Shown one piece after another: positions 59,399-64,000 of a DNA stretch of 64,000 nt. Within the stretch, counting starts at the first letter, position 1. Each line of letters begins with the position of its first letter. The DNA lies in contig JACGWO010000007.1 of assembly GCA_034509735.1 (NCBI GenBank), positions 2,232,001 through 2,296,000 on the forward strand, in the 5' to 3' direction. The notes under the pieces were generated by a model that saw only the letters and a list, made by a program, of their open reading frames with translations, made no database searches and had not been told where the DNA came from. The position numbers were made by a program, and so were the translations under genes. Source of the DNA: Sesamum alatum. Taxonomy: Eukaryota > Streptophyta > Magnoliopsida > Lamiales > Pedaliaceae.

Positions 59399-62300
59399 TC
59401 ATGGAGTTATTCTCTGTGGATCGCGAGGGAAAAGTGACGTCTTGCGGATGTTGTTGAGGGCGCAGAAAAGCATCACCACACGCTCCAATCCCACTCCAAA
59501 TCCACCATGAGGTGGTGCACCGTACCTTTCAAGAAGCACCCCACGAATCAGATGAACATATATGGTAATGATGAATAACAGAATGTTTCAGTCAAAACTA
59601 CATGCTTTATTTACACCAAATGCTGTGACAGATGATTTTTTTATATTGAAGCACATGAGCAAATACAGTTCTGATAAAGGCGATTAAGACACTGAGGAGA
59701 CCCCTGGATTATTGTAATACTGGCGATAACTTGATAAAAATCTCAATATTCGCCTGTATTTTAAGCGAGTTCCGAATGCGTGGCCACGCCATAATTGAAC
59801 TCCCACAGGAAAGATAAAATTAGTAATACAAATAAACCTCCCTAGCGGTGACCTATCCTGTAATAAGATGATTCTTAGAGAAGGGAGATACAAGGGCAAT
59901 TAAAATAAAAAGAAGAAAAGAAAAAATTGACACGAGGAAACAACTAGTTGGTGCTGCAAACATAACGAGGGGAAATGTATTCACTGCAAAGGTGAGAATC
60001 TTTCCATCTTGCCGTAAGGAAAGATATACTTTTCCCTTGTTTTGTGAGGATGGAAAATGGGTCTATATGGAATTTGTATGAAGAGAGAAAAGAACAGGGT
60101 GATATCATCTCAATGGTCCTTCCACAAAAAAAGTAGAAATTATTTTCTATTTCCTCGTTTTCACATCCAACAAAGAAGATCACAGCTAGTTCCGGATGTA
60201 TCACCTATTATCTTTTTATTTTTCCCATCAGCCTTCTCTGCATAATTGCAACCTCAAACAGCATTTCTACTTTTAAAGGACAAAATAGTGTAATTCTTTT
60301 CAAGGTCAAAAGCATAAAATTAAATATAAAGTACTCAACAAACAAGCTGCCTTTTTCAATAAAAAGAATTTGGATCTCATCGATCTTGTGAAAACAATGT
60401 GGCAAACAGCATAAAGTGTGAAGACTTTGAATTTTGAGAATAAGAATAACTAAATAAAATAAGTAAAAGGACAGTAGTTAATAGAAAGTGCACCTGAAGG
60501 AATCAATATATGTTGATATTGTCTTCACGTCAATTCCAACTGCTTGTGCACGCTCCGTCAATAACTCGGGGACATGGACACGCTGAGCTCCTGATATAAT
60601 TTCCTCACCTAACAAAGAAACCAAAAAAAGATCTAGGAATCAGATACCAATTCACCAATGCAGAACTTCCCCTTTATTGTGGCTCATAAAAGACGTATAA
60701 GAACTCCGTGCTTTTTCTACAGGAGAGAACAAGTTTCAAAGCAGCTCAAACGTTTATGACATGAGTACAAGTTTACTTCAAGTATCAACCATGAAGGAGA
60801 ATTAAGAAACGAGAGGTACATTGTAGGTAACAACAGATATGTATTCAAGATCTGCAAGAAGCATTTCTCAGCATTTAATTTTGAATGCAGCCATTTGCCT
60901 ATTTTGGGCAAGAAAATTAACTCAGGCATATGAATACATTCCATGCTTACCTCGAATGAAAACATCAAATGAATTGCTATACTTTGGATTATCATGACAA
61001 GGCATGGTGTAAAATGGTCTAACAGCCAGAGGATAGCGGTGAAGTATGTAGAACTCAGTGCCATACCTACAATAAGCAGTTCCAAGATGATAAATTTTGC
61101 CAGATACATCCACTTGCTCAGGAAATAAAAAGAGATGGAAGGCAAGAGAAAATGGGGAAAAGGATAGAGGTGATGCAAACCACACGCTGAAGCTACACTG
61201 TCTTGAGACTTATTGAAACTTAAATTGGTGACTTTGACAAGTCATCTCAACACAAGGTTCACTCTTACATGGTGACCTTATTCTTAGGTTCAAGAGAATA
61301 GATTGAATAGAAACAATAAGCAAAAATCAGCATACTTCTCCAGTACAAGCTGGCCAAGCTTTCTCTCTGATTCAGTGTTGAGATCTCCAAAGGGATCAAT
61401 TTCGACACCAGCTTCCTGCAGAAGCAGAAGTTGTTCAGGTGTCACAGACATACCTTATAATGATATATGTACCATCAAAAATAAAAATGAAAATTTCACA
61501 AGCACTTGCTGGCAGAAAGCAGCAAAGCAAGCCAACAATTAAAATTCTAGTAGAAGCACAAGATTTCATCCAAATAAAGGTATTCATTAATTAGGTAACT
61601 ACCAATGAAGAATTTAATGATAGCGAACATAGTACTGTTAATCCACAGATATTAGCATATATTTCACAGTTTTTCCATTATTTGCTTCTACATCAAAGTG
61701 TACCATGCACATGTATTCTTATGCCAAAAAAATCTCACCATATCACAATACATTTGAATTTTGCTCAAACAGATGACATCACATTTTTAATTTGGTGTAG
61801 TTTCTTTAATATTTTATTGTAGACTGAAACTCTTATTTGGGAGAATATTCAGCAATTGGTTGTATAGTATGCTCAATTTTATCGATTTAGCCTGCTGTCA
61901 AAAAAAAAGTTACTTGACTTAGCCCATTGATAGAAACCCTTGACTTCTACGATATTCAACATTCAAGCAGTCCATCAGGAATCCTCTTAAGAACATCAAA
62001 ATTTTATATACATTATCATTGCCAAAAACATGAATTTCTGAAAACATAAAGCACGTATTTCAGATACCTACATATTTAGGGTTAATATTAGACATATAAA
62101 ACAATTTCTTGAAAAAATCAGTTTAACATAGTAGTCATATCTTCACCAATTGTCTTCAAGACAAAGTAAGACAGGACATCTCTTTACAGAAAGATATATA
62201 CACTCATTTTCTCCACTTACCTTCAGCATTTGAACCCCCTCTTCAAAGGTAAGCCTTAAGGTCTTCCGGAGGTACTGCATATGCAAAGTCAATGATGAGT

Positions 62301-64000
62301 ATTAACACAAGCTTTTGAAAATAGCATGTTTGTGGATACACACATGAAATAGCCACACCATGGTTCTGCCACAACAACCAATGTATTCCATGAAGTTCAG
62401 AGATCATTTTACTTAGTATGATATCTAAATAATACAATGACATAAAACTCTTAATGCTCAACCTTCAGCTTCTCAAAAGGGTATTGCCTATTGATGGCTT
62501 CAAGCTCTTTGGAACATTTCTCGTTCAAACCATCAAACATTGTCACAAATAAGCGATCAACGATGTCCATCACCTGCATGAATATGGTCAGGTCATCATC
62601 TAGAAAACCAGATCTAGATGTGGTCCAACCTGCTACAAAGTAATACATACCTCTGAATAGTGCTCCTTAATCTCCATTTCAACATCGAGACCTGTAAACT
62701 CACACAAATGTCTGTGTGTAAAAGAGTCCTCTGCTCTGAAGACAGGACCAACCTCAAATACACGCCCAAAATCACCACAAATGGCCATTTGCTTGTGAAG
62801 CTGAGGTGACTGTGCCAGACATGCAGGTGTTCCTTTGTAATCAAATCTAAAAACAGCTGAACCGCCTTCACTAGAACCCGCAATCAATTTTGGTGTGTGG
62901 ATCCCAACAAAACCTTCAGACAACAAAAACTGCCTAAATATCTGCATGAACATGTAATAACATTAAGGATCAGTATGCAGATATTAAAATGATAGTGGCA
63001 GTTAATTAAACATCGCTAGATTGATGTGAACCACCAACAAAAATATGCGGACGACAACTGCAAAAAATATCAATATCCTTCCAAAATATTGGCCATTACC
63101 AGACAGCATGAACTTATAACCACAAGTCTCACCAAATCAAATTACTACCCACAATTTTCTTATAAAAATACCTCCAAAACCAAATTTGGGCTCAGACATC
63201 GAGCAAAAACATTCAGAAAACATAACTGAACTTCACCCAGAGAAAAGAGATATCAATATTACTACTAAGACAGCATAAGAATTTCAATCAGTGTTACTGA
63301 ATTCACAAGGACCGCCAACAGGAAACAGAAGAAAAAAGACACTTATTTTGCTGCCTTGAGATAGATATAGCTGCCTACGAAAATGGGAAATCTCATACAA
63401 AACTCAACCTATGTATACTTACATTCTCAACTTGACACTGAATGCGAAAAATTGCTTGATTGGCAGGTGTACGCATGTCAAGAACCCTGAAATTCAAACG
63501 AGTATCCTGATTCACACGCACAAGCTGCTCACCAGCCTGCATTCAGAAACACTCATCACGACAACATTTTCAAGTATAAGATCGATCACGTGCCTTTATG
63601 CACAAGTAAACATACGTATAAACGAGGCACTATACCTGTAAAGCCTTTTCTATTTCGAGTTCACTTCTTGCTGCATCCTCAATATTAATAGGCAGTGCTG
63701 GAACAGCCTTGTTCACAGAATACAGCTTCCTCACTTGAATTTCCACCTATCAGAATTAAATACATCAACCAAATATTATTGGAGATAACAGAAGAACAAA
63801 ATGCACTAACGTAATCACATTAATACAAGTAAAACTTAAGACTCAGATTAATTGATTCTAAACTAATCAAGCAAGCAACCTCGTAAGTCAATATACAACT
63901 ACAGATATAAGAAACAAAGATGCAAATACGTGATACCTAAGTAGTATGAACTCACAAGCAGAAGCGTACTAGAAGTATCCCAATACCTTTAAATTCTTTC
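59399..64000 (-). CDS. Aspartyl-tRNA synthetase, cytosolic type, C-terminal two thirds (partial)
   Basis: Ten minus-strand exons are seen: (64000)-63987, 63746-63636, 63536-63423, 62941-62651, 62573-62463, 62274-62221, 61415-61336, 61066-60951, 60608-60494 and 59525-59399. They join in frame to 377 codons including the stop; the N-terminal part lies beyond the window. The enzyme charges tRNA-Asp with aspartate. Part of the anticodon-binding domain comes first ([18 protein letters not shown]). The class II motifs follow: motif 1 near [19 protein letters not shown], motif 2 [19 protein letters not shown] and motif 3 [14 protein letters not shown]. The protein ends [12 protein letters not shown], as eukaryotic AspRS does. 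Motif 2 TGLD and the lack of bacterial insertions argue for the cytosolic type rather than AsnRS or the organellar form. The sequence looks fully functional. Confidence 0.95.

Noticed and set aside
1..64000. tRNA, rRNA or other structured RNA genes
   Set aside because: I looked for tRNA A/B boxes with a foldable cloverleaf and found none convincing; a covariance-model scan would settle it.

Overview
The window is nuclear DNA of a flowering plant. Genes are widely spaced, with spliceosomal introns (GT-AG, one GC-AG), AT-rich spacers and many plant transposons. The protein families are dicot-like. An asterid, perhaps Lamiales, is my impression only. All gene models below were spliced by hand from splice motifs and reading-frame continuity; no search was run.

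Host genes, left to right: the last exon of an unrecognised nuclear-type protein (189-601, +); a pollen-receptor-like LRR kinase (1920-4368, +); a small plastid-type DnaJ-related zinc-finger protein (5234-6850, +); a DUF599 membrane protein (32924-33715, +); a group C bZIP factor close to bZIP9 (37694-41143, -); an AIG2-like gamma-glutamylcyclotransferase-fold protein (56531-58499, -); and the 3' part of cytosolic-type aspartyl-tRNA synthetase, which runs off the right edge (59399-64000, -).

Transposons make up about half of the window. (1) An 11.2-kb Helitron (8114-19355, minus orientation) has both termini and a five-exon Rep-helicase gene that reads through except for one in-frame TAG. It also carries a captured, intron-containing fragment of an E2F transcription-factor gene on the opposite strand. 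(2) A 4.2-kb LTR element (23848-28015) has gag only and no pol (TR-GAG type). Its gag contains 22 copies of a 27-bp unit. (3) A 13.4-kb Tat-lineage Ty3/gypsy element (42944-56362) has 932-bp LTRs differing at 12 positions, a pol with a second RNase H domain and four lesions, and an antisense, spliced gene for a plant mobile domain (PMD) protein. It inserted into an already decaying plus-strand reading frame, whose two halves join in frame across the element. (4) A family of about 430-bp MITEs with long terminal inverted repeats and 9-bp target duplications has six copies, one nested inside another. Other fold-back elements and a 244-bp mini-Helitron (37298-37541) are also present.

The genes are unrelated single-copy plant genes and form no operon or pathway. 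The most interesting parts are the compound mobile elements: the Helitron with E2F exons, the Tat element with antisense PMD gene, the TR-GAG element with an expanding peptide repeat, and the host reading frame split by the retrotransposon.
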